A DNA stretch of 64,000 nt from Beijerinckiaceae bacterium (lineage in GTDB: Bacteria; Pseudomonadota; Alphaproteobacteria; Rhizobiales; Beijerinckiaceae), in contig CANBNG010000013.1 of the NCBI GenBank assembly GCA_947370975.1, positions 55,563 to 119,562 on the forward strand. The letters run 5' to 3'. The position numbers and the translations under genes are program-made. Each line of letters begins with the position of its first letter. Within the stretch, counting starts at the first letter, position 1. Positions 50,209 to 59,192 of the stretch are shown here, one piece after another. A model generated the notes under the pieces. The model was not told the DNA's origin, did no database searches, and worked only from the letters and a program-made list of their open reading frames with translations.

Positions 50209-51951
50209 GTGACGACACAAGTGCATGAATCCCGTCGCCGCGCCCTTTCCTGGGACGCATTGCGCGTTCCCGAATATTTGCGCATCTCGCCCCTCGTCGC
50301 CGTTCTGATTGCAATCCTGCTGATTGCCATCGTTCCGCCTGCGAGCTTCCTCATCAATGCGAGCCTGCACGAGACGCTGCCTGACGGTTCGCCCGGGGCC
50401 TTCACCTGGCGCTATTATCAGCAACTGGTGTCTGGCCGATTCTTCCTGCCGAGCCTTGTCAATACGCTCATTTATGCCTGCGGCTCCGCTGTTATCGCCA
50501 TTTTCATCGGCACCGCACAGGCGCTGATTGTCGAGCGCACCAATGCGCCAGGCCGCAAGCTCGCCTTTCTTGCAGCCATCATCTCGCTCGGTGTGCCCCA
50601 TGTGCTCTATGTCGTCGCCTGGCTGTTGCTGCTTGGCCGCTCGGGCCCAGTCAATGACCTGATTGCGAGCCTGTTCCACCATGAACAGGCGCTGGACGTC
50701 TATTCGCTCTGGGGCATGATGCTGATCGAGGGCATTGGTTTTGTGCCGCTGACGTTCCTGCTCATGTCTGCCGTTTTGCGCTCCACGGACGCCTCCTTCG
50801 AGGAAGCGGCGATGATGTCGGGCGCGAGCCCCTTGCGCGCCTTCACCAGCGTGACGCTGCGCATGGCGCTGCCGGCGCTCTGCGGGCTGACGCTGCTCAT
50901 TTTCGTCAAGGCGTTCGAATCCTTTGAAGTGCCGGCATTGGTCGGTCTCGCGGGCAATGTCAGCGTCATCACGACGATGATTTTCCAAAGTTCGCGCCGC
51001 GCCGGCTCGCCCGATTATGGCGAGGCGGGGGCTTATTCCATGTGCCTCGTCGTCATCCTGCTCGGGCTCATGCTCTGGCAGAACCGCCTGTCGCGCAATG
51101 CCAAGCGCTACCAGACCATCACCGGCAAGGGCTTCCGCCCGCGTGTCATCGACCTTGGCGCGTGGCGCTTTGCTGCCACAGGCGTACTCGTCGGGCTGTT
51201 CCTCATGGTGACAATCATTCCCGTCGCCATGCTGGCCTTCACCTCGTTCCAGCCTTTCTATGGCGGCGTGTCGGTCGAAGCTTTCAGTCGCCTGTCGCTG
51301 GAAAATTATCAGGCGCTGCTGGGGCCAGGCTCGTTCCGCGATTCCATCGTCAACACATTGGTGCTGGGCGCGATGACGGCCACGCTTGTCGTCCCCTTTA
51401 CCGCGCTCTGTGCGTGGCTTGTGGTGCGCCGCGCGCCGGGTGCTGCGATCATCGACCAGATTGCCTCGGTACCGCTGGTGTTTCCCGCGATCATCCTCAG
51501 CGTCGCCTTTCTCGATGTCTTCGTGAACATGTCGATTCCGCTCTATGGCACCTTGCTATCGGTGATTCTGGCCTCGTCCGTTCGCTATCTGCCCTATGGC
51601 ATGCGCTACGCTTTTGCGGGCACGATGCAGATCCACTCCGACCTCGAGGAAGCCGCCACGATCTCGGGTGCGAACAAGGCGCGCGTCTTCCTGCGCATTC
51701 TCGTGCCGCTGCTGGCAGCAACGCTCGTCAGTTCGTGGCTTCTGATCTTCCTGCTCTCGGTGCAGGCGGTCTCGCTGCCGCTGCTGCTGGTTGGTCCGGG
51801 CTCGGAAGTGATGGCCGTCACGCTCTTCGAACTCTGGCAGAATGGCCAGGTGACGGAACTTGCCGCCATGGGCGTGTTGTGGATCGGCTTGATGACAATT
51901 GTCAGTGTGCTGTTTCACATGTTGACGCGGCGCCATCAGATCAATGTCTGA
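50209..51951 (+). CDS. ABC transporter permease, fused two-domain FbpB type
   Basis: A 580-residue inner-membrane protein with two consecutive binding-protein-dependent permease domains (about 12 membrane segments). Each has an EAA loop: EEAAMMSGASPLRAFTSVTL in the first half and EEAATISGANKARVFLRILV in the second. This fused architecture is typical of iron(III)- and some organic-ligand importers. The start is GTG 50209. No ATPase gene follows or lies anywhere in the window, so energy must come from an ATPase encoded elsewhere. Confidence 0.88.
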   Translation: MTTQVHESRRRALSWDALRVPEYLRISPLVAVLIAILLIAIVPPASFLINASLHETLPDGSPGAFTWRYYQQLVSGRFFLPSLVNTLIYACGSAVIAIFIGTAQALIVERTNAPGRKLAFLAAIISLGVPHVLYVVAWLLLLGRSGPVNDLIASLFHHEQALDVYSLWGMMLIEGIGFVPLTFLLMSAVLRSTDASFEEAAMMSGASPLRAFTSVTLRMALPALCGLTLLIFVKAFESFEVPALVGLAGNVSVITTMIFQSSRRAGSPDYGEAGAYSMCLVVILLGLMLWQNRLSRNAKRYQTITGKGFRPRVIDLGAWRFAATGVLVGLFLMVTIIPVAMLAFTSFQPFYGGVSVEAFSRLSLENYQALLGPGSFRDSIVNTLVLGAMTATLVVPFTALCAWLVVRRAPGAAIIDQIASVPLVFPAIILSVAFLDVFVNMSIPLYGTLLSVILASSVRYLPYGMRYAFAGTMQIHSDLEEAATISGANKARVFLRILVPLLAATLVSSWLLIFLLSVQAVSLPLLLVGPGSEVMAVTLFELWQNGQVTELAAMGVLWIGLMTIVSVLFHMLTRRHQINV

Positions 51952-51972
51952 CAGCGCCGCGGCGTGTCGCCT

Positions 51973-53085
51973 TTAGCTCCTGACCGGCTCGCGTAGCCCC
52001 GCACGCTCGAGACGCGGCAGCAGTTCGTCGCGGATATGCGGGAAGTCGTCGATATAATTGATCATGCCGCAGGCCAGACCATCAAGCCCCATCTCGTGCA
52101 GCTTGAGGAATGTCTCAACCGCATCGTCATAAGAGCCAACCATCGGATAGCCTGCGCCGCTGATGAGACGCGCCTTCAGGTCGGTCTGTTCCTTCATCCA
52201 TGTGTTGAGGCGCGTGCCGCGGAAATTGGCGGCATAGGCGGCGGCTTCCCAATCGCCTTTCTCATGCACGATGTAATGGTGATAATCCTGCGCCTCCTTG
52301 CGCGTCTTGCGCACCATCAGATGGCAGCTTGCAAAAATATTGCGGAGCTGGCCGGGAGGCGCTGCGGCGCGGAACCCGTCGATCTTGGGCTTGAGATCCT
52401 CGAGCTTGGGAATTGAGGTGAAGAGGCAATCGGCATTGCCGGCTGCAAATTCCCGGCCCGTGGAGGAATTGCCGGCACTCACGAGAATAGGGCGCGTGCC
52501 CCACCAGGGCTTGGGCTTGGCAAGCACCGCCTTGAGTTTGTAATAGCGCCCCTCATGATCGAAGGGCTCGGTCTCCGACCAGATGCGCTTGACGATGCCG
52601 ATCCATTCTTCGCTATAGGCATAGCGATCGTCATGTTCCTGCAGCTCGACGCCGAACATGCCAAATTCCACCGGATTCCAGCCCGACACAATATTCAGGC
52701 CGAAGCGCCCGTGGCCGATGTGATCGGCCGTGACCATCTGCTTGGCGGCAAAGACCGGGTTGACGAAGGCCACATGCAGCGTGCCGAAGGTTGTGATCTC
52801 CTGCGTGGACGCGAGAAGCCCGCAGGCCCAGGCCAATGTCTCGAAAGTCGTTCCCTGCGTGTCGCTTTGGCCCTGATAGCCATGCCAGCGCCCGATGGGC
52901 AGAAGGAATTCGAGACCAGCCTCGTCGGCCAGCTTGGCCGCGCGCACATTATTGTCCCAAGATGCATCCCAGCGTTCGGGCGCGAGCGTCAGGCTGAGGC
53001 CGCCCGAGCAATTCATGCCAAACAGACCGAGCTTGAATTTATTATTATTGTAGATGCGGGTCTGGTCGCGATTTTCCGCCGCCAT
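51973..53085 (-). CDS. LLM-class flavin-dependent monooxygenase
   Basis: A 370-residue bacterial-luciferase-like flavin monooxygenase. Key segments are FLLPIGRWHGYQG near the N-terminus, TFGTLHVAFVNPVFAAKQMV and the strongly conserved HGRFGLNIVSGWNPVEFGMF. These fit the RutA/SsuD/dimethylsulfone monooxygenase group, which needs reduced FMN from a partner reductase. I chose ATG 53085 (MAAENRDQ), preceded by GAGGGAGGGCAGGCC, since the ~230 in-frame codons further upstream antisense the amidohydrolase start. Substrate unknown. It is divergent from the amidohydrolase gene (195-bp gap). Confidence 0.85.
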   Translation of the reverse strand: MAAENRDQTRIYNNNKFKLGLFGMNCSGGLSLTLAPERWDASWDNNVRAAKLADEAGLEFLLPIGRWHGYQGQSDTQGTTFETLAWACGLLASTQEITTFGTLHVAFVNPVFAAKQMVTADHIGHGRFGLNIVSGWNPVEFGMFGVELQEHDDRYAYSEEWIGIVKRIWSETEPFDHEGRYYKLKAVLAKPKPWWGTRPILVSAGNSSTGREFAAGNADCLFTSIPKLEDLKPKIDGFRAAAPPGQLRNIFASCHLMVRKTRKEAQDYHHYIVHEKGDWEAAAYAANFRGTRLNTWMKEQTDLKARLISGAGYPMVGSYDDAVETFLKLHEMGLDGLACGMINYIDDFPHIRDELLPRLERAGLREPVRS

Positions 53086-53280
53086 GGCCTGCCCTCCCTC
53101 GAAAACCGGCGTTCTGAACGACGCCTCCAGGGCCCATGATAGCGACCAAAGGCGCGAAAGCAAAAGCCTGCAATCAGCCGCGCGCGCAAACTTGCAGGGC
53201 GAACAGGCGCGGCATAGTCTTCTCTCCAACAAGCGCCACGACATGAGCGTGCAAGGCCTTTGGCCACAGGGAGGAAAGAT

Positions 53281-54522
53281 ATGGACCTGATCGCTGATCG
53301 CGGCCGCCGCGTTACCGTCGAAGAACTCAACACGACGAAGCTGCTCGCCCATGCGAGCGAACAGGCGCGTGATCGCAAGTTCGATGACATGCTGATCGTC
53401 GATTGCGACGCGCATCATTACGAGAACGAAAATTTCGCCGATATTTTCCAGTTCATGGAAAATGACGTGTTCCGCCAACTCACCGTGGGCGGTCGCCTGA
53501 AGAATGGCGTGCAGGCCTTGTTGCCGACCCAAATCGGCTATCAGGACATGGGTGGGCGCGTCACGCGCTATCCCCTGCGCGGCTCGGAAAAGACCGATCC
53601 CGACCGCCTGCGCGACGTGCAGCTTGGCGAACACTGGATGGACGCCATGGGCGTCGATTATTCCTGCCTCTTTCCAACCGGCATGTTGAATGTCGGCTTG
53701 CATCCGCAGAAGGAAATGGAGGTCGAACTCTGCTGGGCCTACAATCGCTGGCTCACCGAAGTCGTTTTGCCCGACAATCACGGCCGCTTCTATTCCCAGC
53801 TTGCCTTGCCATTGTCAGATCCCGACGCCTCGCTGCGACAGGTTGAAAAATTTGGCGCCTGCAAGGGCGTCACCGGCTTCATGGTCACGACCGTGCGCAC
53901 GCTGCCCGTACATGACAATTCGCTGATGAAGGTCTACCGCGCGATTGAAGAGCGCGGCCTGAGCCTGGCTTTCCATTCGGGTCCGAACTGGGGCGAGCCG
54001 GTCTTCAAAAGTTGCAACCGCTTCCTGTCGGTTCATGCTCTGGGCTTCAGCTTTTATAATATTCTTCATTGCACCAACTGGGTCATCAACGGCATGGGCG
54101 AGCGTTTCCCCAAGCTGCCGGTCATCTGGATCGAGGCGGGCCTCGCCTGGATCCCGTTCCTGATGCAGCGTCTCGACCACGAGTACATGATGCGCCCGTC
54201 AGAAGCGCCGCTGCTCAAGAAAAAGCCCTCGGATTACATGCGCGACATGTTCTATTCGACGCAGCCGATGGAAATGCAGGATATGGACGCGCTGGAAACG
54301 ACGTTCCGCATGATCAATGCGGAAACCCAGCTTCTCTACGCCTCCGATTATCCCCATTGGGATTTCGATCTGCCGAGCACGATCTACGATCTCCCCTTCC
54401 TGTCGGAAAAAGCCAAGCACAACATTCTCGGCGGCACGGCGGCGCGCCTTTTCGGGCTCGAGCCGCGCAACGACAAGCAGAAAGAAAACCTCATCAAATA
54501 CGGCAATTACAAACCGGCCTGA
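53281..54522 (+). CDS. Amidohydrolase family 2 (ACMSD-like) protein
   Basis: A 413-residue TIM-barrel metalloenzyme of the amidohydrolase-2 group. The N-terminal metal segment is IVDCDAHHYENENF, the middle has SLAFHSGPNWGEP, and the end has LLYASDYPHWDFDLPS, holding the conserved metal-site Asp. Relatives include decarboxylases (ACMSD, 5-carboxyvanillate) and hydrolases of ring-cleavage products. CACAGGGAGGAAAGAT precedes ATG 53281. Its divergent pairing with the LLM monooxygenase suggests that the two act on one pathway. Confidence 0.82.
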   Translation: MDLIADRGRRVTVEELNTTKLLAHASEQARDRKFDDMLIVDCDAHHYENENFADIFQFMENDVFRQLTVGGRLKNGVQALLPTQIGYQDMGGRVTRYPLRGSEKTDPDRLRDVQLGEHWMDAMGVDYSCLFPTGMLNVGLHPQKEMEVELCWAYNRWLTEVVLPDNHGRFYSQLALPLSDPDASLRQVEKFGACKGVTGFMVTTVRTLPVHDNSLMKVYRAIEERGLSLAFHSGPNWGEPVFKSCNRFLSVHALGFSFYNILHCTNWVINGMGERFPKLPVIWIEAGLAWIPFLMQRLDHEYMMRPSEAPLLKKKPSDYMRDMFYSTQPMEMQDMDALETTFRMINAETQLLYASDYPHWDFDLPSTIYDLPFLSEKAKHNILGGTAARLFGLEPRNDKQKENLIKYGNYKPA

Positions 54523-54592
54523 GTCACGGCAGTATCGCCAGAGCGTCAAATTGCTGGGTCGCGGGCGCATCAGCCTGGCCCAGTGACTGCTC

Positions 54593-56212
54593 TCAGCAGA
54601 CGGGTGCGAAGGAATCCGCATTGGCCATGTCCCAGGCCTTGCGGAAGCGCGCGTCCTGCGTTCCCGCGAGCAATTCACCGCTTGCGAGCTCGGGATAAAG
54701 CTCGGCGAGCGTGACCACCGCGCTTGGCGAGATGCGGCGCGAAATGAAGGCGCTCTTGAAGCCTGCCGGATGAGGCAGGCCAGCGGCGGCCGTCAGTTCC
54801 GCCAGAGCCTCAAGGGTGGAGTGGTGATAATTGGCGACACGTTGCGCCTTGTCGGGCACCACGAGCGCGCGCTGCCGATGGAGATCCTGCGTGGCCACGC
54901 CTGTCGGGCATTTGTCGGTATGGCAGGCCTGCGACTGGATGCAGCCTAGCGCGAACATGAAGCCGCGAGCGGAATTGCACCAGTCTGCGCCCAGCGCCAG
55001 AGCGCGCGCAATATCGAAGGCAGTTGCGATCTTGCCACTCGCGCCGACCCGGATGCGGTCACGCGCGCCAATGCCGATCAGGGCATTGTGGACGAAGGAC
55101 AGGCCTTCGCGCAACGGCTTGCCGATGTGATCGAGAAATTCGAGCGGGGCCGCGCCCGTGCCGCCTTCCTTGCCATCGACCACAATGAAATCAGGATAGA
55201 CGCCTGTCTTCACCATGGCCTTGCAGATGGCCAGAAATTCCCAGTCATGACCGATGCAGAGCTTGAAACCGACGGGCTTTCCACCCGACAGCCGCCGCAG
55301 CTCGGCGATGAACTGCATCATCTCGACCGGTGTCGAAAAGGCTGAATGGCACGATGGCGACACGCAATCTTGCCCTATGGCGACGCCGCGCGTGGCGGCG
55401 ATCTCGGCTGTGACTTTGGCAGCAGGCAGCACGCCGCCATGGCCGGGCTTTGCGCCCTGGCTCAACTTCACTTCGATCATGCGGATCTGGCTATTTGCTG
55501 CCGTCTGCGCAAAAAGCTCGGGCGAGAAATGCCCATCGGCAGTGCGCGCGCCAAAATAGCCCGAGCCCAATTCCCAGATGATGTCGCCGCCGCCCTCGCG
55601 ATGATAGGGGCTGAAGCCACCCTCCCCGGTGTCATGGGCAAAGCCACCCTTTTTCGCGCCAATATTCAGCGCGCGGATTGCATTGGGGCTGAGCGCGCCA
55701 AAGCTCATCGCCGAAATATTGAAGACCGAACCCTCATAGGGATGAGCGCAATCGGGCCCGCCGATGGAAACGCGAAACGGCTCGCTGGAAACCGGCAGCG
55801 GGGCGAGCGAATGGTCCATCCATTCAAACCCGTCAGCATAGACATCGTAGTTGGTGCCAAAGGGGCGCTTGTCGAGCACCAATTTGGCGCGCTGGTAGAC
55901 GATCGCCCTTTTGTCGCGGCTGAAGGGCATGCCGTGCTTCTCGTCCTCGAAGAAATACTGGCGTATTTCCGGACGAATGGCTTCGAGCAAAAAGCGTAAG
56001 TGAGCGGCAATGGGATAATTGCGCAGCACCGCATGGCGCGTCTGGACAAGGTCATGGATGCCCACCAGCACCAAAGCGGCGGCAGTGAACAAAACAAGCA
56101 CCGGGAGAAGCGCGCCTGGAAAGGCCCAAACCGCAACCAGAGACCCCAAACCCGCAACGACGGACAGGACGAGCGGAAGAAAGCGAGGGCTGAGCATAAG
56201 ATGAAGCGGCAT
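54593..56212 (-). CDS. FMN-binding glutamate synthase family protein
   Basis: A 539-residue protein with two N-terminal membrane segments (about residues 8-55) and then a glutamate-synthase FMN-type TIM barrel: INISAMSFGALSPNAI-like VFNISAMSFGALSPNAIRAL, GGTGAAPLEFLDHIG, and a Cys-rich ALGCIQSQACHTDKCPTGVA, the Fe-S-binding-like stretch of GltB. It lacks glutaminase and NADPH domains, so it is not a full GOGAT. Stand-alone members act in methylamine/N-methylglutamate-type pathways or have unknown roles. GAGGACAGGTC precedes ATG 56212. Confidence 0.82.
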   Translation of the reverse strand: MPLHLMLSPRFLPLVLSVVAGLGSLVAVWAFPGALLPVLVLFTAAALVLVGIHDLVQTRHAVLRNYPIAAHLRFLLEAIRPEIRQYFFEDEKHGMPFSRDKRAIVYQRAKLVLDKRPFGTNYDVYADGFEWMDHSLAPLPVSSEPFRVSIGGPDCAHPYEGSVFNISAMSFGALSPNAIRALNIGAKKGGFAHDTGEGGFSPYHREGGGDIIWELGSGYFGARTADGHFSPELFAQTAANSQIRMIEVKLSQGAKPGHGGVLPAAKVTAEIAATRGVAIGQDCVSPSCHSAFSTPVEMMQFIAELRRLSGGKPVGFKLCIGHDWEFLAICKAMVKTGVYPDFIVVDGKEGGTGAAPLEFLDHIGKPLREGLSFVHNALIGIGARDRIRVGASGKIATAFDIARALALGADWCNSARGFMFALGCIQSQACHTDKCPTGVATQDLHRQRALVVPDKAQRVANYHHSTLEALAELTAAAGLPHPAGFKSAFISRRISPSAVVTLAELYPELASGELLAGTQDARFRKAWDMANADSFAPVC

Positions 56213-56486
56213 GACCTGTCCTCGATGCAGGAATCCTCAAGGATCCAATGCGCAGCCTAAGCTACAGTGAAGACAGTTAAAAGAAGCATTTGCCGACCGC
56301 TGGCCTTCGCGCGCTCATTTCGGGGCAGATGGGCCTCCCACACCAGACAAGACGACGTCCAATTTTTGCTGCCGCAATTCATCGCGCTGCAAGAGTTCGA
56401 TTTAGCTGATGTGCTAAATTGTCCGATCTGCCATATTTTATAAAATTGAGTGTATCGGTAGTGCGGCCCCCGCATGGAGGCGTGTT
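56213..56486. other. Intergenic region with AT-rich part
   Basis: The stretch holds the upstream region of the FMN protein gene (minus) and of a small gene at 56487 (plus). The part 56400-56465 is AT-rich (CTAAATTGTCCGATC, TATTTTATAAAATTGAGTG) and likely contains the promoter of the small gene. The TATTTTATAAAATT stretch is a short imperfect palindrome. No further gene is supported. Confidence 0.4.
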
Positions 56487-56699
56487 GTGAGTATGAATCC
56501 CCAACTGGAATTCCCCTTCTCGATCGCCCATATCGACACGGATGGGATCATTGCCTCGTCGCGAGATGCAAGGGCGCTCGCACTTGCCTTCGAGCAATGC
56601 TGTGATAGCGAGCTCTCGCAGCTCTGGAGCCGGTTCGCAGACTTTCTCGACGCGTCGGAAGCCTATCTCACGCAAGACGGGCAAGCCGCAGCCGCTTGA
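56487..56699 (+). CDS. Small hypothetical protein
   Basis: A 70-residue acidic, mostly helical cytoplasmic protein (FSIAHIDTDGIIASSRDARA, then SQLWSRFADFLDASEAYL). It has a good ribosome-binding site: TGGAGG is 6 bases before GTG 56487, with ATG 56493 also in frame. I do not recognise a family. It stands alone between the FMN protein gene and a convergent secreted-protein gene. Confidence 0.55.
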   Translation: MSMNPQLEFPFSIAHIDTDGIIASSRDARALALAFEQCCDSELSQLWSRFADFLDASEAYLTQDGQAAAA

Positions 56700-56750
56700 G
56701 GCTCCGCCAAGAGCGCCCACCGAGGACGCTCTTGGCTGCCCATCACGCTG

Positions 56751-57086
56751 TCATTGGCCAGAGGAAACATCCTCACACGTAAAGCCAAGATGGCACGCGC
56801 GCGTATCTTTCGTGCGGACAAATTCGGGAACGAGATCGCGCTGCGCACCCGGACAAAATTCAGCATCGTGATAATAGCGATCCCAGCGATTGGGGCCGGT
56901 CTTTAGGACGACGCCCTCGGGCCGTGACTGCACCAATTGCGTGGCCTGCGCGCAGGTCATCTGAAGCGTATCGCCCTGGGCGTCAGAAAGCCCCGGCCGG
57001 GGCAAGGGTGTCCGCGCTCTCTGCTGGGCAAAAGCTGAACTGCCGATGGCAAGAATTGCAACGAGTGAAATGGCGGCCTTGAGCAT
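56751..57086 (-). CDS. Small secreted protein of unknown function
   Basis: A 111-residue protein with signal peptide (MLKAAISLVAILAIGSSAFA then QQR). The mature part has four cysteines (MTCAQATQLV, EFCPGAQRD, RACHLGFTC), probably forming two disulfides, and the segment VVLKTGPNRWDRYYHDAEFC. Similar small Cys-rich proteins are common in rhizobial genomes with no known function. AAGGAGAAAGTCCT precedes ATG 57086. Confidence 0.75.
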   Translation of the reverse strand: MLKAAISLVAILAIGSSAFAQQRARTPLPRPGLSDAQGDTLQMTCAQATQLVQSRPEGVVLKTGPNRWDRYYHDAEFCPGAQRDLVPEFVRTKDTRACHLGFTCEDVSSGQ

Positions 57087-57244
57087 AGGACTTTCTCCTT
57101 GAGCGGACCACGGAAGCAAACTGACCAGCTCCTCCCGCGCTTAGCGTAACGGCAGTTGATGCTTAAGGTTTCGACCCCCGCGAGAGCGCGCCTATAAAAC
57201 GGCGCTTTGTGCGAAACGGCTCTGTTGGATGGCACAAATGCAAG

Positions 57245-57279
57245 ACACCCGTCATAGATCCATTGCCGATGACGGGTGT
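57245..57279 (-). terminator. Hairpin downstream of the sulfatase gene
   Basis: An 11-bp perfect inverted repeat ACACCCGTCAT / ATGACGGGTGT separated by 13 bases begins about 23 bp after the sulfatase stop on the minus strand. There is no T-run, so it may stabilise the 3' end or bind a protein rather than act as an intrinsic terminator. Confidence 0.5.
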
Positions 57280-57301
57280 ATTGTCCTTTCAATATCTGCC
57301 T

Positions 57302-58927
57302 CTATTGCGCGTGCTGCTTGCGCATGGCCTGTTCGATCTGCGCCTTCACTGCGCTGAGACCAAAACTTGCGCCCGCCTGCAGTGGCGGAAATTCAAGCGC
57401 CGTTTTTGCAAGCTCTTCCACCTTTTGCTGGACGAACACGAAGCGCCAGAATTCATATTGATACCAATTCATGAATTGCAGAGACCCGACATTGCCCCTA
57501 TGCCAGGCCGTGCGCTCGAACGGATCAAGCCGGAGGTTGATCACTGTGGGCGCACCCAAGGTCACCGTGTCGCCAAGCCAGCCGCCCGGCTGTTCCTTGA
57601 ATGTATATTTGAAATTGCCGATACGCGCCGCGCCCAGCGTGCTTTCGGCAAAGTACCAGATTTCATCCCGGCTGGAGGGGCCTTTCCCAGTGATCAGGTT
57701 GGTCTGGTCGTAGCCATCAAGATGCACCTTGTAATTTACCCCGTTGAGTTGCGTACCTTTCTTCAGATCCTCGACAATATTCGGATTGCCCGCAGCCGTC
57801 AGAAGGGTAGGAAACCAATCGAGGCCCGAGATGACGCCGTTTCCGATGGATCCTGCCGGAACCTTCCCCGGCCAACGAATCATGGCCGGCGCACGGAACC
57901 CGCCTTCATAGGTTGTGCCCTTGCCACCGAAAAACGGCGTCTGGCCGCCGTCAGGCCAGGTAAAATTCTCGGTGCCATTATCTGTCGTGAAGATGACAAT
58001 CGTGTTGTTGTCAGCGTCCATATCCTTGATCTTCTGCATGGTCGCGCCAACGATATCGTCAAGCTGCGCCATGCCCGCTTCGTGTATCGACCATCCATTC
58101 TCGGAATTGCGCATCTTCTCGTATTTTTCGGAGAGATGCGTCACGATATGCATGCGGGTCGGGTTGAGCCAGATGAAGAAGGGTTTGCCGTCTGCCTTGG
58201 CCTTGTCCATAAATTTGAAGGACAGATCCTGGATCTCGTCGTCGACCGTTTCCATCCTTTTGGGATAGAGCGTGCCGGCATCTTCGATTCGTTGCTTGCC
58301 GACCTTTCCCCAGCGCGGCATGATCATAGGATCATCCACATTCGTCGCCCATGAATGCACCATGTTGCGCGGGCCGACGTCATTGAGAAGGTTCTGCGGA
58401 TAGCCCGGGTGAGCAGGATCTTCCATCGCATCGAGATGGTAGAGATAGCCGAAGAATTCATCGAACCCGTGCACTGTGGGCAGGAATTCGTTGAGATCGC
58501 CGAGATGGTTCTTGCCAAATTGTCCCGTGGCATAGCCTTGCGCTTTCAGCGCTGCGGCAATGGTGGGCGCAGCCGCCGGAATGCCAATTGGCGAACCCGC
58601 CTGACCGACCGTCGTCAAACCCGTGCGCACGGGCAGTTCTCCGGTGATGAAATTGGCGCGGCCTGCGGTACAACTCGCCTCGGCATAATAATCGGTAAAC
58701 AGCATGCCTTCGGCTGCGATCTTGTCGAGATTGGGCGTGCGCCCCGCCATCATGCCGCGATGATAGGCCCCGATATTCCAGATGCCGATATCATCGCCCA
58801 TGATGACCACGATGTTGGGCTTTGCAGCCGGCGCCTGAGCCATAGCTGGCCCCTGCGCAAGCAAGGCGCCACATAGCAAGCTCGCAACAAAGATCGGGCC
58901 CCGCTTTCGCCTGCAAAATTCACGCAT
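57302..58927 (-). CDS. Secreted arylsulfatase-type sulfatase
   Basis: A 541-residue periplasmic sulfatase with signal peptide (cleavage near AMAQA). The N-terminal metal motif is PNIVVIMGDDIG (Asp45, Asp46). The formylglycine site is Cys86 in ASCTAGRANFITG, with Arg90. It deviates from the usual C-x-P-x-R by having Ala instead of Pro, a variant found in sulfatases. FTTDNGTE carries further metal ligands. It releases sulfate from an ester substrate that I cannot name. AAGGGGAGA lies ahead of ATG 58927. Confidence 0.85.
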   Translation of the reverse strand: MREFCRRKRGPIFVASLLCGALLAQGPAMAQAPAAKPNIVVIMGDDIGIWNIGAYHRGMMAGRTPNLDKIAAEGMLFTDYYAEASCTAGRANFITGELPVRTGLTTVGQAGSPIGIPAAAPTIAAALKAQGYATGQFGKNHLGDLNEFLPTVHGFDEFFGYLYHLDAMEDPAHPGYPQNLLNDVGPRNMVHSWATNVDDPMIMPRWGKVGKQRIEDAGTLYPKRMETVDDEIQDLSFKFMDKAKADGKPFFIWLNPTRMHIVTHLSEKYEKMRNSENGWSIHEAGMAQLDDIVGATMQKIKDMDADNNTIVIFTTDNGTENFTWPDGGQTPFFGGKGTTYEGGFRAPAMIRWPGKVPAGSIGNGVISGLDWFPTLLTAAGNPNIVEDLKKGTQLNGVNYKVHLDGYDQTNLITGKGPSSRDEIWYFAESTLGAARIGNFKYTFKEQPGGWLGDTVTLGAPTVINLRLDPFERTAWHRGNVGSLQFMNWYQYEFWRFVFVQQKVEELAKTALEFPPLQAGASFGLSAVKAQIEQAMRKQHAQ

Positions 58928-59192
58928 CCAAAATCTCCCCTTGATGAACGTCGCAACTCGCGCGTTGGGACGTAATGGCAGAGCCAGGATTTAGTTGCCC
59001 GAAGGGACCGGGGCGTTCGGTTTTGAACAGGCGCATGTCGGTTGCCGACCAGCGGTCGAGGCGAGCCAGGCAGGCGCCTCCCAGTGCGGCCACCACCCCA
59101 TGTTGACGATGTTTTCAAAGGCTATAAGCTCAGGCTTAACATTAACATATGACTTTGCTAGGATTAGCGTAGTCAGGCGCGGGACAATTGCG
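58928..59192. promoter_or_regulatory. Divergent intergenic region, sulfatase / methyltransferase
   Basis: This 265-bp gap holds two divergent promoters. A stretch GGCTTAACATTAACATATGA near 59133 is the most AT-rich part and could form the methyltransferase promoter. The methyltransferase frame stays open upstream to 58995, but those codons look non-coding. Confidence 0.4.

Noticed and set aside
53086..53781. 232-codon N-terminal extension of the LLM monooxygenase
   Set aside because: It overlaps the amidohydrolase coding region antisense, and a strong ribosome-binding site marks ATG 53085.
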